Of a DNA stretch of 64,000 bases, positions 32,090-41,204 are shown one piece after another. The stretch comes from Longimycelium tulufanense (GTDB taxonomy: Bacteria; Actinomycetota; Actinomycetes; Mycobacteriales; Pseudonocardiaceae): the NCBI RefSeq assembly GCF_014645795.1, contig NZ_BMMK01000032.1:1-64000 (forward strand), written 5' to 3'. The notes below the pieces were generated by a model. That model had not been told where the DNA came from. It was given only the letters and a program-made list of their open reading frames with translations, and searched no databases. Within the stretch, counting starts at the first letter, position 1; the number at the start of each line of letters is the position of its first letter. The translations under genes were made by a program, and so were the position numbers.

Positions 32090-33642
32090 TCTCCCTCCCC
32101 GTGGGTTTCCCCGGAATCGCGTGCGGCCGCACCGGTGGCGTCGAAGTCGGCCAGCGCGCGCCGCGCGGCCTCGTCGGCCGCGGTCCCCGCCCGACGCCGG
32201 GCCACCCAGCCCTCCACGTTGCGCTGCCGCGCGCGGGCGACCGCCATCGCACCGGGCGGAACATCCTGGGTGATCACGGAGCCGGCAGCGGTGTAGGCAC
32301 CGTCCCCGACGGTTACCGGCGCCACGAACATGTTGTCCGAGCCGGTACGGCAATGCGAACCGATGACGGTGCGGTGCTTCTGTACGCCGTCGTAGTTGAC
32401 GAACACCGTCGCGGCACCGATGTTGCTGTGCTCGCCGATTGTGGCATCCCCGACGTAGCTGAGGTGCGGGACCTTGCTGCCCTCACCGATCTCGGAGTTC
32501 TTCACCTCGACGAACGCGCCGATCTTGCCCCTGACCCCGAGCCTGGTGCCCGGGCGCAGGTAGGCGAACGGCCCCACGTTCGCGTTCTCGCCGATCTCGG
32601 CGTCGGTGCCGTGCGTGCGCACCACGGATGCCCCGGCGTGCACCACGCAGCCGTACAACGTCGTGTCCGGGCCGATCACGGCCCCCTGGTCGACCCGGGT
32701 GCCGGCGCGCAGCTGCACGCCCGGCTCAAGCACCACGTCCCGGGCCAGCTCGACGTCGGCGTCCACCCACACCGACGCCGGGTCGATCACCGTGACCCCC
32801 GCCCGCATCCAGCGATCCAGCAGCCGCCGGTTCAGCTCACCGCCCACGCGCGCGAGCTGCACACGGTCGTTGATTCCCTCGACGAGCCACGGGTCGCCGC
32901 ACACCAGCGCGCCCACCCGGCGGCCGTCGCCGCGGGCGATGCCCAGCACGTCGGTCAGATAGAGCTCGCCCTGCACGTTGTCGGTCGAGATCCGTCCCAG
33001 GGCATCCCGCAGCACCGCCGCGTCGAACACGTAGACCCCGGAGTTGATCTCGCGGATCTCCCGCTGTTCGTCGGTGGCGTCCTTGTGCTCGACGATGGCG
33101 GCAACCGCGCCGCCCTCCTCCCGCACGATCCGGCCGTAGCCGTTGGGATCCGCGAGGACCGTGGTCAGCACGGTCACGGCGTTGCCGGCGTTGTCGTGCT
33201 CGGCGAGCAACGCGCGCAGCGTGTCCGCGTCCAGCAGCGGCACGTCGCCGTAGGTCACGACCACGGTGCCGGCGAGGTCCCCGGGGAGCACGTCCAGGGC
33301 GCAGCCCACGGCGTGACCGGTGCCCTTCTGCTCCTCCTGTACCGCCGGGCGCACCTCGCGGTGCAGCGCTTGGGCCACCTGCTCCAGGTGTTCGGCCACC
33401 GCATCCCGGCCGTGCCCCAGCACCACCACGAGATGGTCGGGCTCGATGCCGTCGGCCGCGCGGACGGCGTGCTCGACGAGCGGGCGACCGGCGATCGGAT
33501 GGAGCACCTTCGGGACGGCCGACCGCATCCGCGTGCCCTCGCCGGCGGCGAGGACCACAGCGGTGAGCGGGCCGGCGGGCTGGGGGTCGGTCTGGTTCGG
33601 CTCGTGCGCCGCGCGGGCTGGGCTGGTCCCGCCCTGGAGCAT
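32086..33642 (-). CDS. glmU: Bifunctional UDP-GlcNAc pyrophosphorylase/GlcN-1-P acetyltransferase
   Basis: 518 residues. The N-terminal uridyltransferase domain carries VVLAAGEGTRMRSAVPKVLH, EEQKGTGHAV and VTYGDVPLL. The C-terminal left-handed beta-helix (GANANVGPFAYLRPG-like repeats, KNSEIGEGSKVPHLSYVGD, NYDGVQKHRT) is the acetyltransferase. It supplies UDP-GlcNAc for peptidoglycan. A 26-residue leader before the catalytic domain is typical of actinobacteria. It is coupled to prs. Confidence 0.94.
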   Translation of the reverse strand: MLQGGTSPARAAHEPNQTDPQPAGPLTAVVLAAGEGTRMRSAVPKVLHPIAGRPLVEHAVRAADGIEPDHLVVVLGHGRDAVAEHLEQVAQALHREVRPAVQEEQKGTGHAVGCALDVLPGDLAGTVVVTYGDVPLLDADTLRALLAEHDNAGNAVTVLTTVLADPNGYGRIVREEGGAVAAIVEHKDATDEQREIREINSGVYVFDAAVLRDALGRISTDNVQGELYLTDVLGIARGDGRRVGALVCGDPWLVEGINDRVQLARVGGELNRRLLDRWMRAGVTVIDPASVWVDADVELARDVVLEPGVQLRAGTRVDQGAVIGPDTTLYGCVVHAGASVVRTHGTDAEIGENANVGPFAYLRPGTRLGVRGKIGAFVEVKNSEIGEGSKVPHLSYVGDATIGEHSNIGAATVFVNYDGVQKHRTVIGSHCRTGSDNMFVAPVTVGDGAYTAAGSVITQDVPPGAMAVARARQRNVEGWVARRRAGTAADEAARRALADFDATGAAARDSGETHGEGE

Positions 33643-33726
33643 CAGCTCTCCCTCGATCCGTCTTCGCTGGTGGGCGCCGCCAGGCGGTTACCCGGGAGGC
33701 GGCATCACCGCTCCGGACCTACGATC

Positions 33727-35517
33727 CTACGGGCCTTCCGGCGGTACCCAGGTAGGGGCGTGACCCGCCTCGTCCAGCAACGGCTCGCCACCGGCCACGA
33801 CCTGGCTCCCGCCGCGCCGTTTGGCCTGGTACATGGCGGTGTCGGCGCGGGCGAGCACCTGGGCGGAGGTGTCGGCGGCGCCGACCGCGACCACCCCGAC
33901 CGACAACGTCACGCCATGGGAGAAGTCCACCGGCAGCCGGGCCACGGCGTCGACCGCGCGTTGCAGCGCGGCCTCGGCCGCCGACAGCGGGGCGCCGGGC
34001 AACAACACCACGAACTCGTCGCCGCCGTAGCGGGCCACCAGGTCGTCCAGCCGCAGCGCGTCCCGCAGCGTGCTGGCGACCACGCGGAGCACGTCGTCGC
34101 CCTCGGCGTGCGAGCAGCGGTCGTTGACGCCCTTGAACCCGTCGAGGTCGATCAGGGCGACCGACAGCGGCACCTCGTGGGCATCGTCGATCAACGTCTC
34201 CAACCGCTCGTCCAGGGCGCGGCGGTTGGGCAGCCCGGTGAGCGGGTCCTGCAGCGCTTGGGCGGCGATGGCGCCGGCCCGGCGGCTGAGCCGCTCGTGA
34301 TCCAGTCGGGTCATCAGGGTCGCGATGCGGGCCTGTCGCAGCGCCCACAGCTCGTACTCCAGCTCGTGGGCGTACTGCTCCAGGGCGCTCATGGTGACCT
34401 CGCCGCCCTCGGGGCCGGACAACCGGGCGAACTCGCGCACCAGGGACAGCCGCAGCGCCGGCTCGGAGGCGTCGTCGGCGAGTTGTTTGCGGGTCAGGGC
34501 CAGCACCTGTAGCGCCTGCTGGGGCCGGTTCTCCAGCTCCAGGCAACGGGCGAGTGCGATGGCCACCACGATCATCTCGCGTGGGAAGAACGAGGAGTCG
34601 AGCAGCTCCTGGAGCACGTCGATGTGCTTGGGCTCGGGGCTGGCCAGGGCATGGGCCGCACCGAGCACGGGCACCTGCGCGACCGCCGGCTGGTGTGCGC
34701 TGCGCGGGAACAGCGACTCCCGCCACGGACCCTCCACGGCCACCGCGATCGCCGAGGCGGTGCCGAACCGGTCGCGCGCGTCGTCCTCCTTGCCGACCCG
34801 CTCCAGCCGCAGCCCCCAGCCCAGCAGCAACCGCACCCGATTGATCAGGTGCACGGCGATCTCGTGCGGCCCGCCGCTGTCCCGGATGTACTGGTGTGCC
34901 CGGGCGAGCACCCCGTCGGCGATCTCGTGCACCCCGAGCTGGGTGAGCACCAGGCCGATGTCCACCAGCGCGTTGGCCATCAGCCGTTCCCACGTCCGTT
35001 GGCCGAGCAGCACGTCGGGTGCCAGGTCCTCGTCCAGCATCGCCAGCGCGGTGGCGATCGAGGAGAGGGCGACGTCCTCGCAGCCGGCCAGCAGCGCCCG
35101 CCGGCCGCGCAACGCGTAGGCGTCGGCCTCCAGCACCACCAGGCCGTGCCGGCGGGTGTGGTTGAGCAGCTCGTCCAGGATCGGGTCGACGGTGTGTGCG
35201 CGGGCCGCGCTGACCAGCCGGACCACGGCCACGGCACGGAGGGTCTGGGCGACCATGCGCGGCTCGCCGCGGCGCTGCGCCTCGGCGAGCAGCTCGTCGA
35301 TCTCGGCGGCCGCCGCCTCCTGGGCGGCGGCGTCGCTGCGCTGCGCGACGGCGATCAGTTCGCGGGCACGGCCGACCAGCCACGCGTCGGACACCTCGGC
35401 GAGCGGGGGTACCACGGTGCCGGGCGCCTCCGGTGGAGGGGCGGTGTCGGCGAGGTCGCCGGCGGGGTCTCGGTGCAGCGACGAACACCCCCTGCTTGGC
35501 AAGCCGGTTGCGGCCAC
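33727..35517 (-). CDS. Diguanylate cyclase with an alpha-helical (TPR-like) sensor half
   Basis: 596 residues from GTG 35517. Residues 1-400 are helical and alanine-rich with TPR-like periodicity and no membrane span, so the protein is cytosolic. Residues about 420-580 form a GGDEF domain: DPLTGLPNRRALDERL, IDLDGFKGVNDRCSHAEGD, and RYGGDEF at 496-502. The inhibitory I-site RxxD is intact (RLDD, 489-492), five residues before GGDEF. It should make c-di-GMP from GTP under product inhibition, with input through the helical half. No EAL domain or partner gene is nearby. Confidence 0.88.
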   Translation of the reverse strand: MAATGLPSRGCSSLHRDPAGDLADTAPPPEAPGTVVPPLAEVSDAWLVGRARELIAVAQRSDAAAQEAAAAEIDELLAEAQRRGEPRMVAQTLRAVAVVRLVSAARAHTVDPILDELLNHTRRHGLVVLEADAYALRGRRALLAGCEDVALSSIATALAMLDEDLAPDVLLGQRTWERLMANALVDIGLVLTQLGVHEIADGVLARAHQYIRDSGGPHEIAVHLINRVRLLLGWGLRLERVGKEDDARDRFGTASAIAVAVEGPWRESLFPRSAHQPAVAQVPVLGAAHALASPEPKHIDVLQELLDSSFFPREMIVVAIALARCLELENRPQQALQVLALTRKQLADDASEPALRLSLVREFARLSGPEGGEVTMSALEQYAHELEYELWALRQARIATLMTRLDHERLSRRAGAIAAQALQDPLTGLPNRRALDERLETLIDDAHEVPLSVALIDLDGFKGVNDRCSHAEGDDVLRVVASTLRDALRLDDLVARYGGDEFVVLLPGAPLSAAEAALQRAVDAVARLPVDFSHGVTLSVGVVAVGAADTSAQVLARADTAMYQAKRRGGSQVVAGGEPLLDEAGHAPTWVPPEGP

Positions 35518-35549
35518 CCCGGTCGGGTGGGGGACGGTGGCCCCGGCAG

Positions 35550-35620
35550 CTCCGCCGCCAGGATTCGAACCTGGACCATCGGAACCAAAATCCGAGGTGC
35601 TGCCTTTACACCACGGCGGA
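35550..35620 (-). tRNA. tRNA-Gln (anticodon UUG)
   Basis: A 71-nt cloverleaf on the minus strand: acceptor TCCGCCG/CGGCGGA, anticodon stem TCGGA/TCCGA around loop TTTTGGT giving anticodon UUG, and T-arm CAGGTTCGAATCCTG. The discriminator base is G, as usual for Gln tRNAs. CCA is not encoded, typical of actinobacteria. Confidence 0.95.
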
Positions 35621-35932
35621 TCGGGCGGGCGTGTGTGTCACCACCCGAGCGGACATGGTGGCACACGATCCGGGGGCGCCGGACGGAGGCGTCGGTGTGA
35701 CGTGTGCGTGGCACGTTCGGAGCCACCCGTTCGGCCTAGTGAGTTGCGTTTGGTGATGCCCTGGCCGGAACCGTTGTCCGGCCGACCTCGACATTACTCC
35801 GAACCCGTGTGAACCTTTCGAAAAATACTGCCGAAGAACAGCGAATCCGTCGCAGATTTTCCCGTGTCTTTCGGTCAACACGGACCGCCCATCCGGCGGC
35901 GCGCAACGTGCCGACCAGCTCACCCGGCTGGA
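35621..35932. other. Gene-free stretch upstream of the tRNA
   Basis: About 310 bases between tRNA-Gln and the stop of the alpha/beta hydrolase. It must contain the tRNA promoter, but I see no clear TTGACA/TATAAT pair. No coding frame is convincing. Confidence 0.45.
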
Positions 35933-37138
35933 TCAACCGCGGAGGAAGGCGGTCACCGCCTCCTCGTACCGCTGCGGGTCGGTGTTCCACTCCGCGGTGT
36001 GTTCCGCGTCGGGGAACTCGACGAAACGGACGGGCCACCCCATGCGTTTCGCGGCCTCGGCAAAGGCCCGTGAGGAACTGACCGGCACCATGCTGTCGGC
36101 CGAGCCGTGCACCAGCAGCATCGGCGGCCGGTGTGCCGGCGGGTGCCCGGCCAGCTCGAACCGGTCGAAGTCCAGGCCGGCGCGCCAGCCGGAGACCAGC
36201 TCCGCGACCGGGGTGAACGCGCTGGGCAGCCCGCGGTTGCCGGCCTGCAGGTCGAGGGTGTCGCGCCAGCTCACCACGGGGGCGTCCAGCACGACCCGGT
36301 CGACCAGCCCGGCCAGCTCGGAGTGGCCCAGGAACTGGCCCACGATCGCGCCGCCCATCGACCAGCCGACCAGCACCACGTGCCTGGCCCCGCGCTCCTG
36401 TGCGGTGCGCACGGCCGCCTCGAGGTCCCGCCATTCCGCGGCGCCCAGGTGGTAGAGCCCGTCCGGCGAGGGCGGCGCGTTCCGGTCGTTGCGGTAGGTG
36501 ATGGCCAGGACCGGCAGGCCCAGCCGATGCAGAGCCGGCATGATCCGCAACGCCTCGCGCCGCGTGCCGGCCCGGCCGTGCACGGTGATCGCCCAGGTGT
36601 CGCCCTGCCCGGGGACGAGCCAGGCGGGCATGTCGCCCAGCTCCGTGCGGACCTGGACCTCCTGGAAGTCCAGGCCGAGCGCGCTGCGCGGATCGCCGGG
36701 CCAGACGTCCGGATCGAGCCGGACCCGTTCGCCCCGGGGAGGGTCGCCGCCGAGCAACTTCCGTTCGACGCGGCCGTCGCCCTGCCGCACGATGTCGCCG
36801 ACGCGGGCGGATCCGCCCTCCCAGCGCAGTCCCCAGGTGCCCTTGCGCCTCGTCTCGGGGGACTCACTGAGCACCACGACGTCCTCCGCGCCGCGCCGGA
36901 CCTCCGTGACGGTGTCCGGGAAGGTCTCGACCCGGGCCTGCGCGGGCTGCAGCAGCTCGGTGCTGTAGTACCAGCCGCCGCCAAGGGTCCCGCCGGTCAG
37001 CAGCAACGGCACCGCGAGCAACGCGGAGACCAGTGCGACGCGGCGACGACCACCCCAGACGACTCCCACGGTCGCATCATGCGCCTCGCCGAGCACCCGT
37101 TGCACGAGTTCGCCGAACCGGTGTGGCGCGCGCGACAC
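35933..37138 (-). CDS. Membrane-anchored alpha/beta hydrolase
   Basis: About 401 residues from GTG 37138; a GTG near codon 24 is an alternative start. One N-terminal membrane span (VALVSALLAVPLLLTGG, about 34-50) anchors a large domain. The hydrolase core has AITVHGRAG (oxyanion strand), nucleophile elbow GWSMGG, acid near GSADSMVP and His in DAEHTAEW. A 110-residue insert precedes the core. The substrate is unknown (peptidase, esterase or lipase). It diverges from the fatty-acid desaturase and shares its palindrome-rich intergenic region, so a lipid-related function is possible. Confidence 0.78.
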   Translation of the reverse strand: MSRAPHRFGELVQRVLGEAHDATVGVVWGGRRRVALVSALLAVPLLLTGGTLGGGWYYSTELLQPAQARVETFPDTVTEVRRGAEDVVVLSESPETRRKGTWGLRWEGGSARVGDIVRQGDGRVERKLLGGDPPRGERVRLDPDVWPGDPRSALGLDFQEVQVRTELGDMPAWLVPGQGDTWAITVHGRAGTRREALRIMPALHRLGLPVLAITYRNDRNAPPSPDGLYHLGAAEWRDLEAAVRTAQERGARHVVLVGWSMGGAIVGQFLGHSELAGLVDRVVLDAPVVSWRDTLDLQAGNRGLPSAFTPVAELVSGWRAGLDFDRFELAGHPPAHRPPMLLVHGSADSMVPVSSSRAFAEAAKRMGWPVRFVEFPDAEHTAEWNTDPQRYEEAVTAFLRG

Positions 37139-37193
37139 GCCGGGTAATACAGGTGGAGGCGGCGCGGAGAAGTAGCGTCCGCGTCACCGGCTA

Positions 37194-37246
37194 CTTACGC
37201 TGGCGTAGGTTACGGTTCCGTAGCCGTAGGTACCGTGGCACCTACG
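37194..37246. promoter_or_regulatory. Cluster of three palindromic operator-like sites upstream of the desaturase
   Basis: Three inverted repeats are packed into 53 bp: ACTTACG-CTGG-CGTAGGT (37194-37211, one mismatched pair), TACGG-TT-CCGTA (37211-37222, perfect) and CGTAGGT-N8-ACCTACG (37225-37246, perfect 7-bp arms). All share a CGTAGGT/TACGG core. They lie 24 bp before the desaturase start and in its shared gap with the hydrolase, so binding should control one or both. Confidence 0.68.
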
Positions 37247-37269
37247 CCCCCGATTCCGAGGTAGTGCTC

Positions 37270-38211
37270 ATGACCCTCGCCCCCGAGGCTCCCGTCTCCC
37301 CTCCCGCCCCCAAGCCGATCTTCGAGGAGCCCCGCGGCACCGCCGCGCACGTCTCCGTCTATCTCTTCGTCCTCATCCCGACGCTGGCGTTGTTCGCCAC
37401 CGTTCCGCTGGCCTGGGGCTGGGGGCTGGGTTGGGTCGACGTGGCGTTGTTCGCCGTCTTCTACGCGATCAGCGGTCTCGGCGTGACGGTCGGCTACCAC
37501 CGGCACTTCACGCACGGGTCGTTCAAGGCCAAGCGCCCCCTGCGGGTCGGGTTGGCCGTCGCCGGCAGCATGGCCGTGCAGGGCTCGGTGGTGCACTGGG
37601 TGGCCGATCACCGGCGGCATCACGCCTTCTCCGACAAGGAGGGCGACCCGCACTCGCCGTGGTTGTTCGGATCGTCCCCGTGGGCGCTGGCCAAGGGTTT
37701 CTGGCACGCGCACATGGGCTGGCTGTTCGAGCGCGAGGAGACCAACCGCGACCGGTTCGCCCCGGACCTGCAGGCCGACCGCGCGATCCGCGCCGTTGAC
37801 CGGCTGTTCGTGCTGTGGACCGTGTTGAGCCTGGTGTTGCCGGGCGTGCTCGGCGGGCTGCTGACGTGGTCGTGGTGGGGCGTGCTGACCGGGTTCTTCT
37901 GGGGCGGCCTGGTTCGGGTGGCGGTCCTGCACCACATCACGTGGTCGGTGAACTCGATCTGCCACATGATCGGCGAGCGACCGTTCCACAGCCGGGACAA
38001 GGCGGCCAACTTCTGGCCGCTGGCGATCTTCTCCTTCGGCGAGGCGTGGCACAACCTGCACCACGCCGACCCCACCTGTGCCCGGCACGGCGTGCTGCGC
38101 GGCCAGATCGACATCTCGGCCCGCCTGATCTGGTTCTTCGAGAAGCTGGGCTGGGTGTCGAACGTCCGGTGGCCGACCCCGCAGCGACTGGCCCGGATCA
38201 CCGCGAAGTGA
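37270..38211 (+). CDS. Acyl-CoA delta-9 fatty acid desaturase
   Basis: 313 residues from ATG 37270 (GTG 37264 is an in-frame alternative). Membrane di-iron desaturase with the three histidine boxes: YHRHFTHGS, ADHRRHHAF and EAWHNLHHADP, plus four hydrophobic spans. It inserts a cis double bond in stearoyl/palmitoyl-CoA, like mycobacterial DesA3. The usual redox partner gene (NADPH oxidoreductase) is not adjacent. Regulation is probably by a fatty-acid-responsive repressor binding the palindromes upstream. Confidence 0.9.
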   Translation: MTLAPEAPVSPPAPKPIFEEPRGTAAHVSVYLFVLIPTLALFATVPLAWGWGLGWVDVALFAVFYAISGLGVTVGYHRHFTHGSFKAKRPLRVGLAVAGSMAVQGSVVHWVADHRRHHAFSDKEGDPHSPWLFGSSPWALAKGFWHAHMGWLFEREETNRDRFAPDLQADRAIRAVDRLFVLWTVLSLVLPGVLGGLLTWSWWGVLTGFFWGGLVRVAVLHHITWSVNSICHMIGERPFHSRDKAANFWPLAIFSFGEAWHNLHHADPTCARHGVLRGQIDISARLIWFFEKLGWVSNVRWPTPQRLARITAK

Positions 38212-38643
38212 CCGCGCCCGCCGGCTGAGCCGCGCGCGAGGTTGATGCGTCAACGTCGGGCGGGGAGCGGGAGCCAGCGTCCGACGCCGGTCCGGCGGAC
38301 GTTTCCGCGGTCCGGAGCGGCGAAGTCGACCGAGGTGAGCCACTGGTCGGCCATGGCTCGATGGCTCCTGGCCCGGGCTCGTCCCTGGTTCCGGGAATCG
38401 GTATGCCCAACGGGGCGTCGGGAGTACGCGCCCGGCGTCGAACCGGCGTGTGTCTCCCGTCTGGGCTTAATCCCTGGCCCGGGGTGGCGACGCTGACCGA
38501 CGTAGCGGGGTCCGGCCGACCGAACCGGCGGTCGGACCCCCGTTTGTCCTCACATCACGCGTCTTGTTGGTCACTGCGCGCTCTGATTCCCTGGTCTGGC
38601 GCAACCTCATATCGACCACCAGGCGTGGTGACTGGGGGACCAG
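38212..38643. other. Intergenic region with hairpins, before the NTPase pair
   Basis: About 430 bases without a supported gene. GTTGA-TGCG-TCAAC (38241-38254) is a small hairpin after the desaturase. GGGGTCCG (38507-38514) pairs with CGGACCCC (38533-38540) and is followed by CGTTTGTCCT, a plausible terminator or leader hairpin. The GGGGGA ribosome site of the first NTPase gene ends the region. Confidence 0.5.
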
Positions 38644-40947
38644 ATGACGGTACCGGGGGATATACGGGCTTTCATCCGTGGAGACCTGAACGGAACGGTG
38701 GTCGTCGGCAGCGGCGCCCACGTGCACAACCTGGTCGTGAACGCCCGGGACTGCTCGACGATCACGGTGCGCGCGGACGGCATGCCGGACGTGCGAAAAC
38801 GGGAGTGCCCGGCGGCATTCGCCCCATCTACCTTCACCGCACCAGTCGGTCGGGACAGGGAGTTGTCCCTGATCGGCTCGCTTCTGCGCGAGCACATTCC
38901 GGTGCAGCTGCACGGGCCGAGCGGAATCGGCAAGAGCACGATGTTGCGGCATATCGCCCAGGAAGACGGCGGCCAGGTGATCTACCTGTGTGCCGCCGGC
39001 CAGACCCTGGATGACCTGCTGCAGATCATCTTCGACGTCTGCTACGAGACCGATGGCTACCGACCGAATGCTGCTCAGCTGCAGGAGTTCCTGGATGATG
39101 TCGAGGCGCTACTCGTTGTTGACGATTTCGCGGGCTCGCGGGACGAACTGACCGAACTGATCACAACCGTGCCGTCGTGCCGAGTGCTGGTTGCATCCAG
39201 CCGCCAGACGTTGTGGTCGGGCGGTGCGGCGGTGCGGCTCTCGGGCCTGGACGAGAAAAGTGGGACGCGGCTTCTCGGCCGGCTGTTGGGGCACCGGCTC
39301 GGTGTGGACGAGGAGAACGCGGCCGCGGACCTGGTGCGTGAACACGCCGGAAATCCCATGACCTTGACCCAGATCGCAGTCGCATCGCGGCGAACCGGAA
39401 GCTGGATCGGTCCATGTCGTGAGGACCCTGCCGCGCTCCTGGCGGAGAAGGTCAGTGCGGCGGGGAGCCGGGTTCTTGGCGTGTTGTCCGCCTGCTCTGG
39501 CGAGTTCATCCCGATATCCACCCTGATGGCACTGTCGCGTTTGGACAGTTCTGCCGAACTGGGTGCGTTGGAGCGTCTTGGCCTGGTCGTTCAGGCCGAC
39601 GGCTACCGGATGGCCAGCGGGTTCGCCGAACGTGTCGCGCGTCTGGTGGCCACCGAAACCGCTCCGGCGGCGCTGGCCGCTGCCCTGACCACCTGGATCG
39701 CCACAGTCCCCGATCGCACCGTGGTGACGGAGGCTGCGCCCGTGATCGTGCGGGTGCTGCGGAACGCCGTCGCCACCGGAAGTTACGTCGAAGCAACCGT
39801 GCTCGCCCGTGCCGCAGCGCCTGCGCTTGCACGCGCGCTTCGTTTGGGCGCGTGGGGGGAGGTGCTGGAGCTTGGCCGACGTGCTGCCCGAGCGAGTGGG
39901 GATTTCCGCGCCGAGGCGTACTTCTCGCACGAGGCCGGGGTTCGGCTGGTGGCGTTGGGACGGACCCTCGCAGCAGGTCCGTCGTTCGTGGCCGCTATCG
40001 AGCTGTCGCGATGCTCGGGGGACGCGCGCGCGGCGGTCGTGAGTCAGGCACAGGCCGATGCTGCCGAAGTGCCGATGGTTTTTCCCACTCATCGGTCACC
40101 GTGTGTTTTTCGCTGGGTGCAACAGCGGTTTGCAGCGATTCCGGCGGTTGTCGCGGCGGTGATGGCCGTGGTCGCAACTGTCGTTCTGCTGAGTGGTCCG
40201 GTGGAGCAGGACGCAAGCGGGGGAATTCCGCTCCCCGCCGGTCCCAGTGTGTCGACGACGGTGCCGGGTGCCAGGATGGACTCGCCGTCCGCAACGGGTC
40301 CCACGTCTCCCAAGGGGTCATCGTCGCAGGGCTCGGAGACTGCGACGGTACGGACTGTGCCGACCAAGGCGGCCATGCCCGTAGGCGGAACAACGTGTGC
40401 GCCCGGCGCGGCGATGAACTTCGGTGTGGTCGAAGTGGGTTATCAGCAGGCCGTGTCCCAACAGTTCTTCGCCGATCCCTGCCATCCACGAGGGTTCGAG
40501 TCCGGCGGGATGACGGTTCGGGGTCGTAGCGGCGATGTGTTCCAACTTTCTGTTGGCCGCTGCCCCGACATCGTGCGGCCGGCTGGGCAGGGCGAACCGT
40601 GCACCGTCACCGTCACCTTCCGGCCGCGCGAGGCGGGCGTGTTCGAAGCCGAGCTGGTTGTGCCCGCGGTGAATGCGCCGGATCGCCCGGGTGTCGTGCG
40701 GCTGACCGGAGCCGCGCGGTCCGCGCCCGTACCGGGGGAGCCCACCAGTGCCACCGTCCGGTCGGCCGAACCGACGACCACACCGCCGCCCGTCGCCCTG
40801 CCCTGCCCGACCGAGCGGGGCGACTGCCGAGCCGGGCCCGGGACCGGACAGCGCCGGCACGACCCCGACCCCCAGTCTGTCAAGCGAAATCTCAGCCCTG
40901 TGGAAAACCGCCCAACGCTGTGGAGAGCGGTTTTCCCCCATCCGTGA
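38644..40947 (+). CDS. Membrane-anchored STAND-type NTPase with Ig-like extracellular domain, paralogue 1
   Basis: 767 residues, GGGGGA upstream. Order: an N-terminal beta-rich element (1-45: RAFIRGDLNGTVVVG, LVVNARD); a P-loop NTPase with Walker A GPSGIGKST (91-99), Walker B ALLVVDDF (155-162), sensor-like VLVASSRQTLWSGG (181-194) and GNPMTL (236-241), an NB-ARC/STAND pattern; a helical region to about 470; a membrane span (about 496-517) with positive residues before it; then a Ser/Thr/Pro-rich stretch and an HYDIN/ASPM-like Ig domain (about 588-690, NFGVVEVGYQ, CTVTVTFRPREAGVFEAELV). The NTPase is therefore cytoplasmic and the Ig domain outside. No effector domain (TIR, nuclease, protease) is visible. 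A homologue of the same layout follows 257 bp downstream. STAND proteins act in signalling, regulation and phage defence; which applies is unknown. Confidence 0.78.
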   Translation: MTVPGDIRAFIRGDLNGTVVVGSGAHVHNLVVNARDCSTITVRADGMPDVRKRECPAAFAPSTFTAPVGRDRELSLIGSLLREHIPVQLHGPSGIGKSTMLRHIAQEDGGQVIYLCAAGQTLDDLLQIIFDVCYETDGYRPNAAQLQEFLDDVEALLVVDDFAGSRDELTELITTVPSCRVLVASSRQTLWSGGAAVRLSGLDEKSGTRLLGRLLGHRLGVDEENAAADLVREHAGNPMTLTQIAVASRRTGSWIGPCREDPAALLAEKVSAAGSRVLGVLSACSGEFIPISTLMALSRLDSSAELGALERLGLVVQADGYRMASGFAERVARLVATETAPAALAAALTTWIATVPDRTVVTEAAPVIVRVLRNAVATGSYVEATVLARAAAPALARALRLGAWGEVLELGRRAARASGDFRAEAYFSHEAGVRLVALGRTLAAGPSFVAAIELSRCSGDARAAVVSQAQADAAEVPMVFPTHRSPCVFRWVQQRFAAIPAVVAAVMAVVATVVLLSGPVEQDASGGIPLPAGPSVSTTVPGARMDSPSATGPTSPKGSSSQGSETATVRTVPTKAAMPVGGTTCAPGAAMNFGVVEVGYQQAVSQQFFADPCHPRGFESGGMTVRGRSGDVFQLSVGRCPDIVRPAGQGEPCTVTVTFRPREAGVFEAELVVPAVNAPDRPGVVRLTGAARSAPVPGEPTSATVRSAEPTTTPPPVALPCPTERGDCRAGPGTGQRRHDPDPQSVKRNLSPVENRPTLWRAVFPHP

Positions 40948-41204
40948 AGATCGATAGACTGGCGTCGGGGCGCGCACCCCGTTAGGGGGCGGGAGGGGGC
41001 TGCGCTTCGGACGGGGCAGCCGCTTCCGAGCCGGTTTCGGCATGGCGAGCCGTCATTTCCGAAGAGGATTCGGGATCCGGTGGTCGAGATCAGCAGACCG
41101 GGTGTCGTCTGATCGCTCGGGTTGTTGCCGCTATCCGGCTGTGCTTGTCTGGCCTGACCGCACCGCGCCTGTGCGGACCACACGTCGAGGTGGGAGCGCG
41201 GGAG

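Noticed and set aside
38395-38470. A possible tRNA after the desaturase, suggested by a T-arm-like CGGTTCGACGCC on the minus strand
   Set aside because: No acceptor stem, anticodon arm or D-arm with correct spacing could be assembled.
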